64,000 nucleotides of DNA from an uncultured Oceanospirillaceae bacterium (GCA_913057435.1 CAJXNY010000020.1:1-64000); one strand, 5' to 3'. Shown: positions 14,498 to 24,195, counted from the stretch's first letter. A program made the numbers and translations. Notes: generated by a model not told the origin, from the sequence alone.

Positions 14498-16555
14498 ATG
14501 TCCAAGTTATTGATTGCCAGTGCCGCTGTACTGATGGCCAGCCAGGCCGCTGCGAATTGCCCGGCGATTACCGGCCCCCAGGCGGGCGGCAAGTACCCGC
14601 ATCTGTTTGAGCAGGCTGAATACGAGAAAGCTCAGGGCTGCAGCCTGCGCTTCAGCGAAAACCCGGCGATCAAAGCGCTCAATGGGCGTATCCAGGGTAA
14701 CCCGGCGCTGCCTGCGCTGGCCCAGCGTCTGCCTGCCGAGCCACTGGTGATTGCGCCTTATCAGCGCATTGGTGTGTATGGCGGGGTGCTGGATGGTATC
14801 TCCAAGGCGACAGAGTCCGGTACATCGGATCTGCTGTCGGTGCGCCATGTGAATCTGGTTCGCTTTAATGATGATTTGCAGACGGTGGTGCCTAATGTGG
14901 CCAAATCCTGGCAGTGGAACAAGGATTTCACTGAACTGACGTTCAGCCTGCGCAAGGGCCATAAATGGTCAGACGGTGCGCCGTTTACGGCGGGCGATGT
15001 AGCGTTCTGGTACAACGATGTGCTGATGGACAGCAATATCATCAAGTCCCCGGCGGAACGGTTTATGTCCGATGGCAAGCCGATGAAGGTGGAAGCGCTG
15101 GATGCAACCACGGTGCGCTTTACCCTCAATGCGCCCAAGCCTGGCCTGGTGGCGAACTTTGCGCTGGACTTCGCCCAGCCATTTCTGCCGAAGCATCTGC
15201 TGAGCCCGTTCCACCCAAAGCTGAACAATACTGCTGATGCCAGGGCGAAAAAGCTTGGTTTCGATGACGGCTATGCACTGGTGAATTTCTACTACGGTCA
15301 GTCTAACTGGAAAGATATTCCAACCCCGCTGCTGCGTGATAACGCCAAAGCGATGGGGCTGGTGAAAGCCGGTTATACCGCCAATATGCCCACTCTGGAA
15401 TCCCATATTGTGGTGCAGGATACTCTGGAAGGGCGTCGCCTGGTGGCCAACCCGTATTTCTTCCAGGTGGATACGGCGGGTAACCAGCTGCCGTACATCA
15501 ACGAGATCAGCGAAGTTTTTATTGGTGATGAAGATATCCAGACCGCCAAGCTGATTGCCGGTGAAATTGACTACAAAGCCCAGGCGGTTAACCTGCCTGC
15601 CGCGCCGGTACTACTGGAAAACAAGGGCAGTGGTCAGTATGAAGTTGCGCTGCGCCCAACCATGGGTGAAACCAGCTTTGCCTTTAACCTGACGGACAAG
15701 GATCTGGAGAAGCGTCAGGTCTTTAACGATCTTAACTTCCGCCGTGCCATGTCGGTGGCGGTTGATCGTGATCAGATCAATGAGATCGCCTACTTCGGCC
15801 TGGGTAAACCAACCCAGTACACCGCCTTTGATGCCGATACCGCGTCTTTTGTGACGGAGGAGCAGAAGAACGCCTGGATTCAGTATGACCCGAAACTGGC
15901 GGCGCAACTGCTGGATAAAGCGGGCATCAAAGACAGCAACAACGATGGCGTGCGCGAGCTGCCCTCCGGCAAGAAGTTTGAGCTGACCATTCAGTACGCC
16001 ACCCAGGGCTCAGCTACTGAAGTGGTCGAGATCATGGCGGCGAACTGGACTCAGCTGGGCGTCAAAACCACCATCAAAGAAGTGACTTCCGACGAGTACC
16101 GTAATTCCCAGACCGCCAATGATCTGGATGTGCTGGTGTGGGTGATGGGCCGTCCGCTGTCGACCCTGGCCAGCAACAATGAAACGCTGTTGCCGCCATA
16201 TGACAACTTCTTCGGCCTGCGCACCGGCATGCTGTGGGAGCAGTACCGTAAAACCGGCGGTGCTGAAGGGGTGAAACCACCGGCGACCGTGGATGCGATG
16301 GATAAGCTGGCCAGCCGCTTTGTTGAGCTGCAGACCGGTACGCCGGAGTCCATCGAACTGGGCAAGCAGATTGCGCAGCGGGTGGTGGATGATCTGTTCA
16401 TCATCGGTACGGTGAAGGCGGTTGCGCCGATCTACCACAGCCGCAAGCTGGGTAACTTCGAGACGCCGAAAACCTGGTCTTACGATTACTACCGTGTTTA
16501 CCCCTACCTGCCAACGCAGTGGTTCCTGTCTGACGATAACCTCGCGCAGCAGTAA
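14498..16555 (+). CDS. Periplasmic peptide-binding protein of a YejA-like ABC importer (SBP family 5)
   Basis: A 685-residue protein with an N-terminal signal peptide (cleavage near residue 19, MASQAAANC). The family 5 signature appears in WQWNKDFTELTFSLRKGHKWSDG and AGDVAFWYND; later regions such as RRAMSVAVDRDQINEIAYFG are typical of oligopeptide-binding proteins. It is longer than Escherichia coli YejA. An AGGAAG ribosome site precedes the ATG. It is followed by a hairpin terminator and then the two permease genes and dual ATPase gene, so the binding protein would be made in excess over the membrane parts. The likely substrate is a peptide or peptide-like compound. Confidence 0.85.
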   Translation: MSKLLIASAAVLMASQAAANCPAITGPQAGGKYPHLFEQAEYEKAQGCSLRFSENPAIKALNGRIQGNPALPALAQRLPAEPLVIAPYQRIGVYGGVLDGISKATESGTSDLLSVRHVNLVRFNDDLQTVVPNVAKSWQWNKDFTELTFSLRKGHKWSDGAPFTAGDVAFWYNDVLMDSNIIKSPAERFMSDGKPMKVEALDATTVRFTLNAPKPGLVANFALDFAQPFLPKHLLSPFHPKLNNTADARAKKLGFDDGYALVNFYYGQSNWKDIPTPLLRDNAKAMGLVKAGYTANMPTLESHIVVQDTLEGRRLVANPYFFQVDTAGNQLPYINEISEVFIGDEDIQTAKLIAGEIDYKAQAVNLPAAPVLLENKGSGQYEVALRPTMGETSFAFNLTDKDLEKRQVFNDLNFRRAMSVAVDRDQINEIAYFGLGKPTQYTAFDADTASFVTEEQKNAWIQYDPKLAAQLLDKAGIKDSNNDGVRELPSGKKFELTIQYATQGSATEVVEIMAANWTQLGVKTTIKEVTSDEYRNSQTANDLDVLVWVMGRPLSTLASNNETLLPPYDNFFGLRTGMLWEQYRKTGGAEGVKPPATVDAMDKLASRFVELQTGTPESIELGKQIAQRVVDDLFIIGTVKAVAPIYHSRKLGNFETPKTWSYDYYRVYPYLPTQWFLSDDNLAQQ

Positions 16556-16565
16556 TCTCCGTATC

Positions 16566-16599
16566 CGCCGGGCGTTGCACTGCAGCGCCCGGCGTTTTT
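16566..16599 (+). terminator. Hairpin terminator/attenuator between the binding-protein and permease genes
   Basis: CGCCGGGCG (16566-16574) and CGCCCGGCG (16586-16594) pair perfectly and are followed by TTTTT. Its position between a periplasmic binding-protein gene and its permeases is the usual site for partial termination. Confidence 0.8.
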
Positions 16600-16653
16600 A
16601 TTTCTGCATGTCAGCTTCGCTGGCATGTTCATGTGTAGACAGATCACAACTCT

Positions 16654-17844
16654 ATGACTGATTTTCTTGCTGAAACCTGGTTGCTCTGGCTGCTGCTGAG
16701 CACCGGTGTCGCGCTGTACTGGGCCGCCCGCAGCCGGGTCTGGTTTCGTTATGTTTATCGGCGCTATCTGATGGCGCTGGTGACATTACTGACGGTCAGC
16801 GCCATTGTTTTCTCACTGATGGAAGTACTGCCTGGCGACTGTGCCGAGAAGTACATCGCCTATAAAAATACCCAGGGCATGGTGATTACCCAGGCTGATA
16901 TCGACGCTGAACGGTCACGGATGGGGCTGGACAAGTCGCTACCTGAACGCTGGGGGCGCTGGGTGACCAATCTGACCCTCAAGGGAGATCTGGGTTTCAG
17001 CTGCGCCAAACGCCAGTCGGTAAATCTGGCGCTGGGTGATCGATTCTGGCTCAGCTTTGGCTTCTGCCTGGCCGGGTTGCTGTTTGCTTACCTGATTGCG
17101 GTGCCGTTTGGCATTCTGTCGGCCTGGACGCTGAACAAGCCCTGGCGCGATCATAATCCCCAGCACAGTGCAGCGCGCCGCCGGTTGAATACCCTGGGCC
17201 TGAGCTTGGCAAAAATCTCTGACCTGCTGCTGCGGGTCATCAGTTACCTGGGGCTGGCGTTGCCGAACTTCCTGCTGGCGCTGTCGATTATCCTGCTGTA
17301 CGTGTTTGCCGGTGAAGCAACCCCGACCGGGCTGTATTCCGAGGCCTGGAAAAACGAGCCCTGGTTTGCTGCCAGCGGTTTCCAGTGGGGCAAGCTGGAT
17401 GATTTTATCGGCCATATCTGGCTGCCTGTTTTTGTGATCGGCTGGGCCGCGACGGCGTTGCAATTACAGACCGTACGGGCGCTGGTGGTGGATGAAGCCA
17501 ATAAACTCTACGTTGATGCAGCCCGTGCCCGTGGTGTTGATGGCTTCCGGCTGTGGGCCCGTTATCCGGTGCGCCATGCGATCAGCCCGCTGTTTAACAG
17601 TGTCGGCTTTGACTTCCAGCGGGTGTTTAACGATCTGCCCATTGTTGCGGTGGTGATCGGCCTGACGGATGCCGCGGCACTGCTGATTGAAGCGCTGGCC
17701 ATGACCAACGATCAGGAACTGGCAGCCGCCATTCTGTTCCTGGTGGCGCTGGTGGTGATTATCATGAACTTTATAACTGACATTGTGCTGGCCGCGGTGG
17801 ACCCGCGGGTACGCAGCAGTGTGATGGGCAGCGGAGGCCATTAA
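16654..17844 (+). CDS. ABC importer permease (YejB-like)
   Basis: A 396-residue membrane protein. The N-terminal segment and the extended loop with MEVLPGDCAEKYIAYKN match the DppB/OppB/YejB permease class. The cytoplasmic coupling loop lies in VRALVVDEANKLYVDAARARGVDGFRLWARY, with the Ala-Arg-Gly signature. It has about six or seven helices. The next gene begins 1 base after its stop. It forms the channel with the permease encoded directly downstream. Confidence 0.85.
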   Translation: MTDFLAETWLLWLLLSTGVALYWAARSRVWFRYVYRRYLMALVTLLTVSAIVFSLMEVLPGDCAEKYIAYKNTQGMVITQADIDAERSRMGLDKSLPERWGRWVTNLTLKGDLGFSCAKRQSVNLALGDRFWLSFGFCLAGLLFAYLIAVPFGILSAWTLNKPWRDHNPQHSAARRRLNTLGLSLAKISDLLLRVISYLGLALPNFLLALSIILLYVFAGEATPTGLYSEAWKNEPWFAASGFQWGKLDDFIGHIWLPVFVIGWAATALQLQTVRALVVDEANKLYVDAARARGVDGFRLWARYPVRHAISPLFNSVGFDFQRVFNDLPIVAVVIGLTDAAALLIEALAMTNDQELAAAILFLVALVVIIMNFITDIVLAAVDPRVRSSVMGSGGH

Positions 17845-17845
17845 T

Positions 17846-19093
17846 ATGCTCAGTGCAATCCTGCGGCGTGGCCGCAATCAGTCGACAGACACCCCTGACG
17901 ACAGCTACTACACGGCGGGCCAGCTGGCGCTGATTAAAACCCGTTTTCTGACTAAAACCAGCGGTCTGATCGCTGGCACCCTGCTGGCCAGTCTGATCCT
18001 GATGGGCTTTTTCTCGCCATTCTTTTCGCCGGTGAACCCGACTATTAACGGGGCTGACCCGGACTACCGTCGGGGTGCGCCACAGTGGCTGCACTTTGCG
18101 GATGAAAATGGTTTTTCGATGCGGCCCTTTGTCTACAGCTACCGCAAAGATAAACCCAAACTGGACCTGCGGGCGATGCTGAAAAACGGCGGCGGGCTGG
18201 CTGCGCTGGATAAGCTGACTGCCAGTGGTGCGCTGAGTTCTTCGGCGCAAAACCGCTTTATCGAAGACCGCAACCAGCGCCGTTATCTGCAGTTTTTTGT
18301 CCAGGGCTGGGCGTACCCATTGTTGCAGATCGACAGTCTGGGCATCGACCTGCGCTGGGATCGTCACCTGTTCGGTGTGGAGCAGGGTCAGGTCCATCTG
18401 ATGGGCACGGATGAAGATGGCAAAGATGTGTTCAGCCGGACTTTACAGGCGGTCTGGGTGACGGTCAGCATCGCCATTGTGGCGCTGACGGTGAAGCTGT
18501 TTACCTCGCTGCTGGTCGGCGGAGTGAGTGGTTACTTTGGTGGCAAGATAGATACCATCCTGATGAGCATCACCGAAGCGGTACGAGTGATCCCACCAAT
18601 TCCGATTTACCTGGCCTGTGCCGTGGCGCTGTCGCAGGCGGACCTGAGCCCGGTGCAGCGTTACTTTTCTATCGCGGTGGTGATCGGTGCGCTGGATTTT
18701 ACTGCGCTGGCACGTCGCCTGCGCACCCATATTCTGGTGGAGCGTAAGCAGGAGTATGTGCTGGCAGCTCAGCTCAGTGGCTCCAGCCATATGCGGGTGA
18801 TCTGGCAGCATCTGGTGCCCAGTTTCACCAGCTATATCATCGTCGATACCCTGATCAATTTTCCCTACGTCATTCTGGCGGAAACCAGCCTCAGCTTCCT
18901 CGGGCTGGGCCTGACCGAGCCGGTCAACAGCCTGGGTGTGCTGCTGCAAAAAGCGCAGGACCCGGATATTCAGCAGAACATGATCTGGCAGTTTTTCCCG
19001 GTGCTGGTATTTGTGGTGCTGATTATGGCCTTTGTCTTTGTTGGCGATGCACTGCGTGATGCCGCCGACCCTTATTCGGAGCGAAATAAATAA
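17846..19093 (+). CDS. ABC importer permease (YejE-like)
   Basis: A 415-residue membrane protein with a long insertion between helices 1 and 2 (PTINGADPDYRRGAPQWLHF), as is typical of YejE/DppC-like subunits. MGTDEDGKDVFSRTLQAVWV is the conserved entry to the transporter domain. The coupling loop reads VLAAQLSGSSHMRVIWQHLVPSF. The stop overlaps the start of the ATPase gene, giving a tight operon. Confidence 0.85.
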   Translation: MLSAILRRGRNQSTDTPDDSYYTAGQLALIKTRFLTKTSGLIAGTLLASLILMGFFSPFFSPVNPTINGADPDYRRGAPQWLHFADENGFSMRPFVYSYRKDKPKLDLRAMLKNGGGLAALDKLTASGALSSSAQNRFIEDRNQRRYLQFFVQGWAYPLLQIDSLGIDLRWDRHLFGVEQGQVHLMGTDEDGKDVFSRTLQAVWVTVSIAIVALTVKLFTSLLVGGVSGYFGGKIDTILMSITEAVRVIPPIPIYLACAVALSQADLSPVQRYFSIAVVIGALDFTALARRLRTHILVERKQEYVLAAQLSGSSHMRVIWQHLVPSFTSYIIVDTLINFPYVILAETSLSFLGLGLTEPVNSLGVLLQKAQDPDIQQNMIWQFFPVLVFVVLIMAFVFVGDALRDAADPYSERNK

Positions 19094-20826
19094 TGATGCA
19101 GACAGAACCGAAACCCAACCTGCTGGAAATTCGTAATCTGCAGCTGGATTTTCGCACCGACGAAGGGTTAGTGCGGGCGGTGGATAACCTTAATATGTCG
19201 ATTCAGCCTGGCGAAGTGATGGGGCTGGTGGGGGAGAGTGGCTCTGGAAAATCGGTGACCGCCAAAACCATTATGCGGCTTAATCCGGGTAATGCGCTGA
19301 TCCAGCCCGGCAGTCAGCTGTGGCTGAATCATAACGGCCAGCGTACCGATGTGCTGGGCCTGCGCGGACGTGATCTGCGCCAGGTGCGTGGCGGCGCGGT
19401 GTCGATGATCTTCCAGGAACCGATGGCCAGCTTTGCCCCGGCGATTCCGCTGGGTGAGCAGATCGTCGAGACCATTCAGATCCATCTGGGCCATGATCGT
19501 GCCACCGCACGGCGCATCGGCATCGAGCTGTTTGAGCGAGTCGGCATTCCATTGCCGGAGCAACGTTTCGACCAGTATGTGTTCGAGCTGTCGGGCGGGA
19601 TGCGCCAGCGGGCGATGATTGCCATGGCGCTGTCGACCCAGCCCAAACTGCTGATCGCCGATGAGCCGACCACCGCACTGGATGTGACTATTCAGGCCCA
19701 GGTGCTGGAGCTGATGCTGGAGCTGCGTGAGCAGCTGGGCATGGCGATGCTGTTTATCACCCATGATCTGGGGGTAATCTCGAAGATTGCCGATAATATG
19801 ACGGTGATGAAACGCGGCGAAGTGGTGGAGTCCGGCCCGGCCGACAGCGTGCTGTACAGTCCGCGCCACAGCTATACCCGCCGCCTGCTGGATGCGCTGC
19901 CGCAGATGGAAAGCCTGCCCGAAGCCCCAGCGCAGACCCCGGCACCGCTGATCGAGGTGAAAGACCTGTCGATCAGCTATCCGATCGCCGGTGGCGCGAA
20001 GCAGGGCGAACTGTCCCATGCGGTACGCAATGTATCGCTGGCACTGCCCGAGGGGCAGATCATCGGCCTGGTCGGTGAGAGTGGCTCCGGTAAAACTTCG
20101 CTGGGCAAAGCGCTGCTGGGGGCCTCACCGATCAGCAGTGGCACGGTGCAGTATCTGGGTGAAGGCGGTTATACCCTGGGGGCCAAACAGAAAGCGAAAC
20201 GCCAGCAGATCGCCCGTGTAGCCCAGCTGGTATTTCAGGACCCATACAGCTCACTCAATCCGCGTATGACGGTGCGCGATATTATCGCCGAACCGCTGGA
20301 GGCGCTGAAGCTGACCCGTAACCGCAAAGAAACCGATGCCAGGGTTATGGACATCGCCCGCCTGTGTCAGCTGGATATCAGCCACCTGCGCCGTTTTCCC
20401 CATGCCTTCTCCGGCGGTCAGCGCCAGCGGATCAGCATCGCCCGCGCGCTGGTGTGCAAACCCCGGCTGCTGATCGCTGATGAATCGGTGGCAGCACTGG
20501 ATGTCTCGATCCAGGCGGAAATTCTGGCATTACTCAGGCAACTTAAAGCGGAGCTGGGTCTGACCATCCTGTTTATCTCCCATGATTTGAGCGTAATCGC
20601 CAACCTTTGTGACCGGGTGTGCGTGATGAAACAGGGTCAGCTGGTGGAGCAGGGCAGCGTGCGGGAGATCTACCTGACGCCACAGCAGGCCTATACCCGC
20701 CAGCTTATTGGAGCCATTCCGTTGCTGGATCAGGCACGACTCAAGGCGCGGGAAAGTGCAGCAGTGCCGCTGTCATTGATGGCGGGTCATCATCAGCAAG
20801 CTGGTACCTGCGCGGTCTCGAACTGA
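19093..20826 (+). CDS. ABC importer ATPase with two nucleotide-binding domains (YejF-like)
   Basis: A 577-residue protein with two complete ATPase domains. The first has Walker A GESGSGKS, signature LSGGMRQR and Walker [13 protein letters not shown]. The second has [16 protein letters not shown] and [12 protein letters not shown]. Each half ends with the oligopeptide-transporter extension ([15 protein letters not shown] and [15 protein letters not shown]). A single polypeptide replacing separate D and F subunits is the YejF arrangement. In the second Walker B, the usual Pro after Glu is Ser. Confidence 0.9.
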   Translation: MMQTEPKPNLLEIRNLQLDFRTDEGLVRAVDNLNMSIQPGEVMGLVGESGSGKSVTAKTIMRLNPGNALIQPGSQLWLNHNGQRTDVLGLRGRDLRQVRGGAVSMIFQEPMASFAPAIPLGEQIVETIQIHLGHDRATARRIGIELFERVGIPLPEQRFDQYVFELSGGMRQRAMIAMALSTQPKLLIADEPTTALDVTIQAQVLELMLELREQLGMAMLFITHDLGVISKIADNMTVMKRGEVVESGPADSVLYSPRHSYTRRLLDALPQMESLPEAPAQTPAPLIEVKDLSISYPIAGGAKQGELSHAVRNVSLALPEGQIIGLVGESGSGKTSLGKALLGASPISSGTVQYLGEGGYTLGAKQKAKRQQIARVAQLVFQDPYSSLNPRMTVRDIIAEPLEALKLTRNRKETDARVMDIARLCQLDISHLRRFPHAFSGGQRQRISIARALVCKPRLLIADESVAALDVSIQAEILALLRQLKAELGLTILFISHDLSVIANLCDRVCVMKQGQLVEQGSVREIYLTPQQAYTRQLIGAIPLLDQARLKARESAAVPLSLMAGHHQQAGTCAVSN

Positions 20827-20827
20827 T

Positions 20828-20850
20828 GCAGGAGCGAGCTTGCTCGCGAT
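20828..20850 (+). repeat. REP-like palindrome
   Basis: GCAGGAGCGAGCTTGCTCGCGAT contains the hairpin GCGAGC-TT-GCTCGC. It lies just after the ATPase stop and matches the copies at 21892-21945. The unit resembles REP elements common in Pseudomonas and relatives. Confidence 0.75.
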
Positions 20851-20968
20851 CAGTACCTGCGTAGGGCGATGATGCCCGCGGAGCTGTCTGCGACAGAGTG
20901 CGCTGTTTAACCTCACTTTCATTGATGGCTGGCACAGTGCGATAACTATCGTTGAGGGCTTGTCATCA

Positions 20969-21853
20969 ATGGACTATTCAATGGCTGAGATCCGGGCGTT
21001 CAATGCCACGGTACAAGCCGGAAACTTTACCCGTGCCGGGCAGTTGCTCGGCATCAGCCAGCCTGCGATTACGGTTCAGATCCGTAAGCTGGAAGGGCGC
21101 TTTCGCCAGCCGCTGTTTGAGCGAATCAGCCGGGGGGTGCAGCTGACAGCCTTTGGTGAGCGGCTGCACCGGGTGACTCGCCAGTATCAGGATCTGGATA
21201 CTTTGCTCAGTGAGTTAGGTGGCCCCGATCCTGAGCCGCAACAACGGGTAATCCGGGTCGCCACGGCCTCGCCGCTGGTGTTTATGCCATTGCTGGCCGA
21301 GTTTAATGGCTGTTACCCCGATGCCAGCCTGCGTATTCGTGTTGGCACCACCGAAGAATGTCGCAAACTGTTGCTGGAGCGTGATGTCGATATTGGCCTG
21401 TTTCCGCTGGCGCGGCGCAGTGCTGAGCTGTCGTCATTGCCCTATGCCAGCCACCATCTGACTGCCGTGATCCCGGCTGGCCACCCGCTGGCCGAGCGTG
21501 AACAGGTGAGTGTGGTGCAGCTGATGGACTACCCGCTGATTTTCTCCCGCCGAGACTCTTATACCCAGCAACGGATTGAACAGGCCTTCGCCAGCCGCCA
21601 GCTGGAGCCGATATCCCATGTCTTTATGGATTCCCGTCACGATACCTGTGAAGCGGTGGTATATGGGCTGGGGATCGGTTTTGCACTGGGCGATGATATC
21701 CGCCCCGACCCCCGTTACCGGGCGGTACCACTGGTGGAGATGGCGGAGCCGATTGTGGAGAATCTGGTGTGGCTGAAATCGCGCAGTGAGTTTTCTGGAA
21801 TCCGTGACTTCGTTAACCTGGCGCTGGAAAAGCAGTATCAGCAGCAGGTGTAG
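20969..21853 (+). CDS. LysR-family regulator
   Basis: A 294-residue LTTR. The start at ATG 20969 is preferred, with GAGGG 10 bases before; a TTG at 20960 and ATG at 20981 are alternatives. The HTH reads FNATVQAGNFTRAGQLLGIS followed by QPAITVQIRKLEGRFRQPLFER. The effector domain begins near residue 90 (VIRVATASPLVF). It lies after the transporter genes and is convergent with the phosphonate oxygenase pair, so it may control either; REP elements flank it on both sides. No clear LTTR box was found beside it. Confidence 0.85.
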   Translation: MDYSMAEIRAFNATVQAGNFTRAGQLLGISQPAITVQIRKLEGRFRQPLFERISRGVQLTAFGERLHRVTRQYQDLDTLLSELGGPDPEPQQRVIRVATASPLVFMPLLAEFNGCYPDASLRIRVGTTEECRKLLLERDVDIGLFPLARRSAELSSLPYASHHLTAVIPAGHPLAEREQVSVVQLMDYPLIFSRRDSYTQQRIEQAFASRQLEPISHVFMDSRHDTCEAVVYGLGIGFALGDDIRPDPRYRAVPLVEMAEPIVENLVWLKSRSEFSGIRDFVNLALEKQYQQQV

Positions 21854-21891
21854 CCACGTCTTTCATACGCACATCGTGCGCACTCAGGGCC

Positions 21892-21945
21892 ATCGCCAGC
21901 AAGCTGGCTCCTACGATCACCGGTAGGAGCGAGCTTGCTCGCGAT
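21892..21945. repeat. Pair of inverted REP units (BIME-like)
   Basis: ATCGCCAGCAAGCTGGCTCCTAC (21892-21914) and GTAGGAGCGAGCTTGCTCGCGAT (21923-21945) are inverted partners separated by 8 bases. They lie between two convergent genes, the common location of such elements, and may stabilise or end both messages. A small tandem repeat of CAGTCGTT follows at about 21954-21975 and includes the stop of the dioxygenase gene. Confidence 0.75.
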
Positions 21946-21960
21946 CAGCGCCTCAGTCGT

Positions 21961-22818
21961 TCAGTCGTTCAGTCGGCTGTGGGCTGTTGGCGTGGCAACA
22001 TGAAACGCCGGGTTATCAAACTGTTCGCGCTTCATGCGGTAATAAGCCTGATAGTGGTCGCCATCGCTGAGGGCGTTGAAGGTGAAAAACATCGCCCGAC
22101 GGGTTTTCTGCGAGTCGTTTTTCTCTGAATAGTGCGGCACGTAGGAGTCGAACAGCACCACATCACCGGCACGGGCCGGGATGCTCTGCCAGCGGATCTG
22201 TTCACAGATCGATTGCTGGATATTGCCGTTATTGCGCCCGCCATCGTAGCTGGCCAGAATTGGCAGGGTGCCGACCGGCGTCTCCATCGGTGTGTTTTCC
22301 AGTTCAGCTACGTCTGCCAGATAGTTCTCCGGGAAGTTCAGGCAGCCGTTTTCCAGCGTAGCGTCATCGAGGAAGATGGCGGCGGTGATGTGGTACTGCG
22401 GGTTGAACTGGTTATAGGCGATCACATCCTGGTGAGGTTCAAAAGCACCGCCACCGGGATTTTTGGCGTTGCATTTGTCTTTAAACAGGGTGAACGGCGT
22501 GCCTGCCAGAGTCTCGATATACTGCTGAAGCTTGGGGATGATCTGCTCCCGTACGGGGGCGCAGCTACCGCTGATATATTCGTAACGGCAAACTTTGCTG
22601 GCGTTATCAATCTCCGGTACCACGATCAGCGCGTCAGACTGTTGCTGATAAAACTCACTCAGGGTTTTGCCGCTGGCGGCAATGTCAGCCAGTAGCTGTT
22701 CAGCACGCTGGTACAGGGTCTGGCTGCTGTTTTCCAGTGTCTCCATCTCGGTATCGGTTAGCCCCTGGGGCAGGACGATGTAACCCTGGCGTTTGAATAC
22801 GGCGCTTAAATCAGACAT
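21961..22818 (-). CDS. Fe(II)/2-oxoglutarate dioxygenase, aminophosphonate hydroxylase (PhnY/TmpA-like)
   Basis: A 285-residue PhyH-family enzyme. The metal site is visible as FEPHQDVIAY (HxD, near residue 128) and VPHYSEKN (distal His), with the 2-oxoglutarate Arg in TRRAMFFTF. It is encoded 14 bases after an HD-domain oxygenase of the phosphonate type, the known pairing in PhnY/PhnZ and TmpA/TmpB. The first step would be alpha-hydroxylation of 2-aminoethylphosphonate or its N-trimethyl form; sequence reading alone does not distinguish them. This is an oxidative route to phosphorus, and the trimethyl version would yield glycine betaine. Confidence 0.8.
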   Translation of the reverse strand: MSDLSAVFKRQGYIVLPQGLTDTEMETLENSSQTLYQRAEQLLADIAASGKTLSEFYQQQSDALIVVPEIDNASKVCRYEYISGSCAPVREQIIPKLQQYIETLAGTPFTLFKDKCNAKNPGGGAFEPHQDVIAYNQFNPQYHITAAIFLDDATLENGCLNFPENYLADVAELENTPMETPVGTLPILASYDGGRNNGNIQQSICEQIRWQSIPARAGDVVLFDSYVPHYSEKNDSQKTRRAMFFTFNALSDGDHYQAYYRMKREQFDNPAFHVATPTAHSRLND

Positions 22819-22832
22819 TGGTGGCTATTCCT

Positions 22833-23366
22833 TTAGTTGCTCAGGGCGGCCAGCATCTGGGCCCGGTAGTGTTCAATCGGTTTATTGCTTAGTTCCAGGT
22901 CTTTCCCTTCATCATCCCAGCGTCGCAGTTTGAGTGCGTCCTGGGCAAACGGCAGCTGTAAAAATGCCTGCTGTTCTTCTGCTGTCATCAGCCCGCCCTG
23001 GTTATTCAGCGAGTCCAGCGAGGCGGCTGACAGATCTTCCAGGTAGCCTTTTTCAACCGCACACAGATAACGCTTGGCCTGGGCATGCAGGCGGATCGGT
23101 TCGGTCACTTCGGCTGGAAAATACGGGGCCAGAAAATCCGCGCCAATACTGTCGTGCTTGTAGTTACCAAAGGCGATGTCGGTGGCAGCCATCAGGTGGC
23201 CAATATCATGCAGCAGCGCCGCTGTGATCAGCTCATCGGACTCACCGGCCCGCAGTGCCAGCTCGGCACACTGCACCGCGTGTTCGGTCTGGTTGATGTT
23301 TTCGCCGTAGGTCTGGTGGCCTTCGGCTTCGAATAATTCGGTGATCTGTTGAATAAATGCTGACAT
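22833..23366 (-). CDS. HD-domain mixed-valence di-iron oxygenase (PhnZ/TmpB-like)
   Basis: A 177-residue HD-family protein of the phosphonate-degradation subgroup. The metal-binding motif is TEHAVQCAELAL, ALLHDIGHLM, then EPIRLHAQAKRYLC; the conserved LNNQGG and LRRWDDEGKDLE complete the family pattern. An N-terminal YGEN segment lies where PhnZ has the Tyr/Glu pair that gates substrate. PhnZ cleaves the C-P bond of the hydroxylated aminophosphonate to phosphate and glycine; TmpB gives glycine betaine. It is the first gene of the pair, upstream of the dioxygenase. Confidence 0.85.
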   Translation of the reverse strand: MSAFIQQITELFEAEGHQTYGENINQTEHAVQCAELALRAGESDELITAALLHDIGHLMAATDIAFGNYKHDSIGADFLAPYFPAEVTEPIRLHAQAKRYLCAVEKGYLEDLSAASLDSLNNQGGLMTAEEQQAFLQLPFAQDALKLRRWDDEGKDLELSNKPIEHYRAQMLAALSN

Positions 23367-23550
23367 CGGCTGGTCCGTCCTGCTGGTTGGGTAATAGACA
23401 TTAACTGGTCTATACCAGATATGCTAAACGGACAATATGACAGAGGTATGAATCACCTGCTGGGATGGGGGCTGCGAATGAGGAGGATCAGTTAAGCCGG
23501 TAGAGGCTGGAGCTGGAATGGTCTGCTTTGGCAGGCTAAATCGCAGGCAT

Positions 23551-23577
23551 AAAAAAACCCGGCCGAGGCCGGGTTTT
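23551..23577 (-). terminator. Terminator after rpmG
   Basis: AACCCGGCC-GA-GGCCGGGTT (23556-23575) is followed on the minus strand by a run of T (the A-run 23551-23557). It lies about 20 bases past the rpmG stop codon. Confidence 0.85.
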
Positions 23578-23594
23578 CTGAACACACCAAGTAA

Positions 23595-23762
23595 TTACTT
23601 GATTTTGTGTTCTTTGTACATCACGTGCTTACGAACAACTGGATCGTACTTTTTGAATTCCAGTTTTTCAGGCGTGTTGCGTTTGTTCTTGTCGGTAGTG
23701 TAGTAGTGACCAGTACCAGCAGAAGAAACCAGCTTAACCTTATCGCGTGCGCTTTTAGCCAT
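23595..23762 (-). CDS. rpmG: 50S ribosomal protein L33
   Basis: A 55-residue protein beginning [18 protein letters not shown] and ending MYKEHKIK, the full pattern of bacterial L33. Cysteines of the zinc-binding form are absent, as in the C-minus type of many gammaproteobacteria. It lies 11 bases downstream of rpmB, the standard rpmB-rpmG operon, and is followed by a strong terminator. Confidence 0.95.
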   Translation of the reverse strand: MAKSARDKVKLVSSAGTGHYYTTDKNKRNTPEKLEFKKYDPVVRKHVMYKEHKIK

Positions 23763-23773
23763 GATCCAGCTCC

Positions 23774-24010
23774 TTAAACTTTGATGCCGTTAGCACGGAT
23801 ATCAGTCAGAACTGTATCAATGCCTTTCTTGTCGATGATGCGCATGCCTTTAGAGGATACACGCAGGCGAACGAACTTCTGCTCGCTCTCAACCCAGAAA
23901 CGGTGCCAGTGCAGGTTAGGCAGGAAGCGACGACGGGTTTTACGCTGTGAGTGGGAAACATTGTTTCCTGTTACTGGGCGCTTGCCAGTAACCATACAAA
24001 CTTTAGCCAT
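23774..24010 (-). CDS. rpmB: 50S ribosomal protein L28
   Basis: A 78-residue protein with the L28 hallmarks [20 protein letters not shown] at the start and [19 protein letters not shown] in the middle. It is the first gene of the rpmB-rpmG operon, with a good promoter about 160 bases upstream. Confidence 0.95.
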   Translation of the reverse strand: MAKVCMVTGKRPVTGNNVSHSQRKTRRRFLPNLHWHRFWVESEQKFVRLRVSSKGMRIIDKKGIDTVLTDIRANGIKV

Positions 24011-24166
24011 GAGACTATTCCTTAATAGTTGGTTCTACAGTACATCTACCATGATACTTATTGACCAGAGGACAATGCTTGCGGATATAACCGAGCGTCG
24101 ACTCTGGCCTCAGGCGGAGCGTCCAGAACCTAGACAAAATACCGTACCGGAGGTAGAAGGCCGCAG

Positions 24167-24195
24167 ATTATACGCAGTTGGCTAATCTGATGCCA
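24167..24195 (-). promoter_or_regulatory. rpmB: Putative promoter of rpmB-rpmG
   Basis: On the minus strand a perfect -10 TATAAT (24172-24167) lies 17 bases from TGGCAT (24195-24190). It sits between radC and rpmB. A short GC-rich hairpin (24224-24240) just upstream may end radC transcripts, though it has no T-run. Confidence 0.6.
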
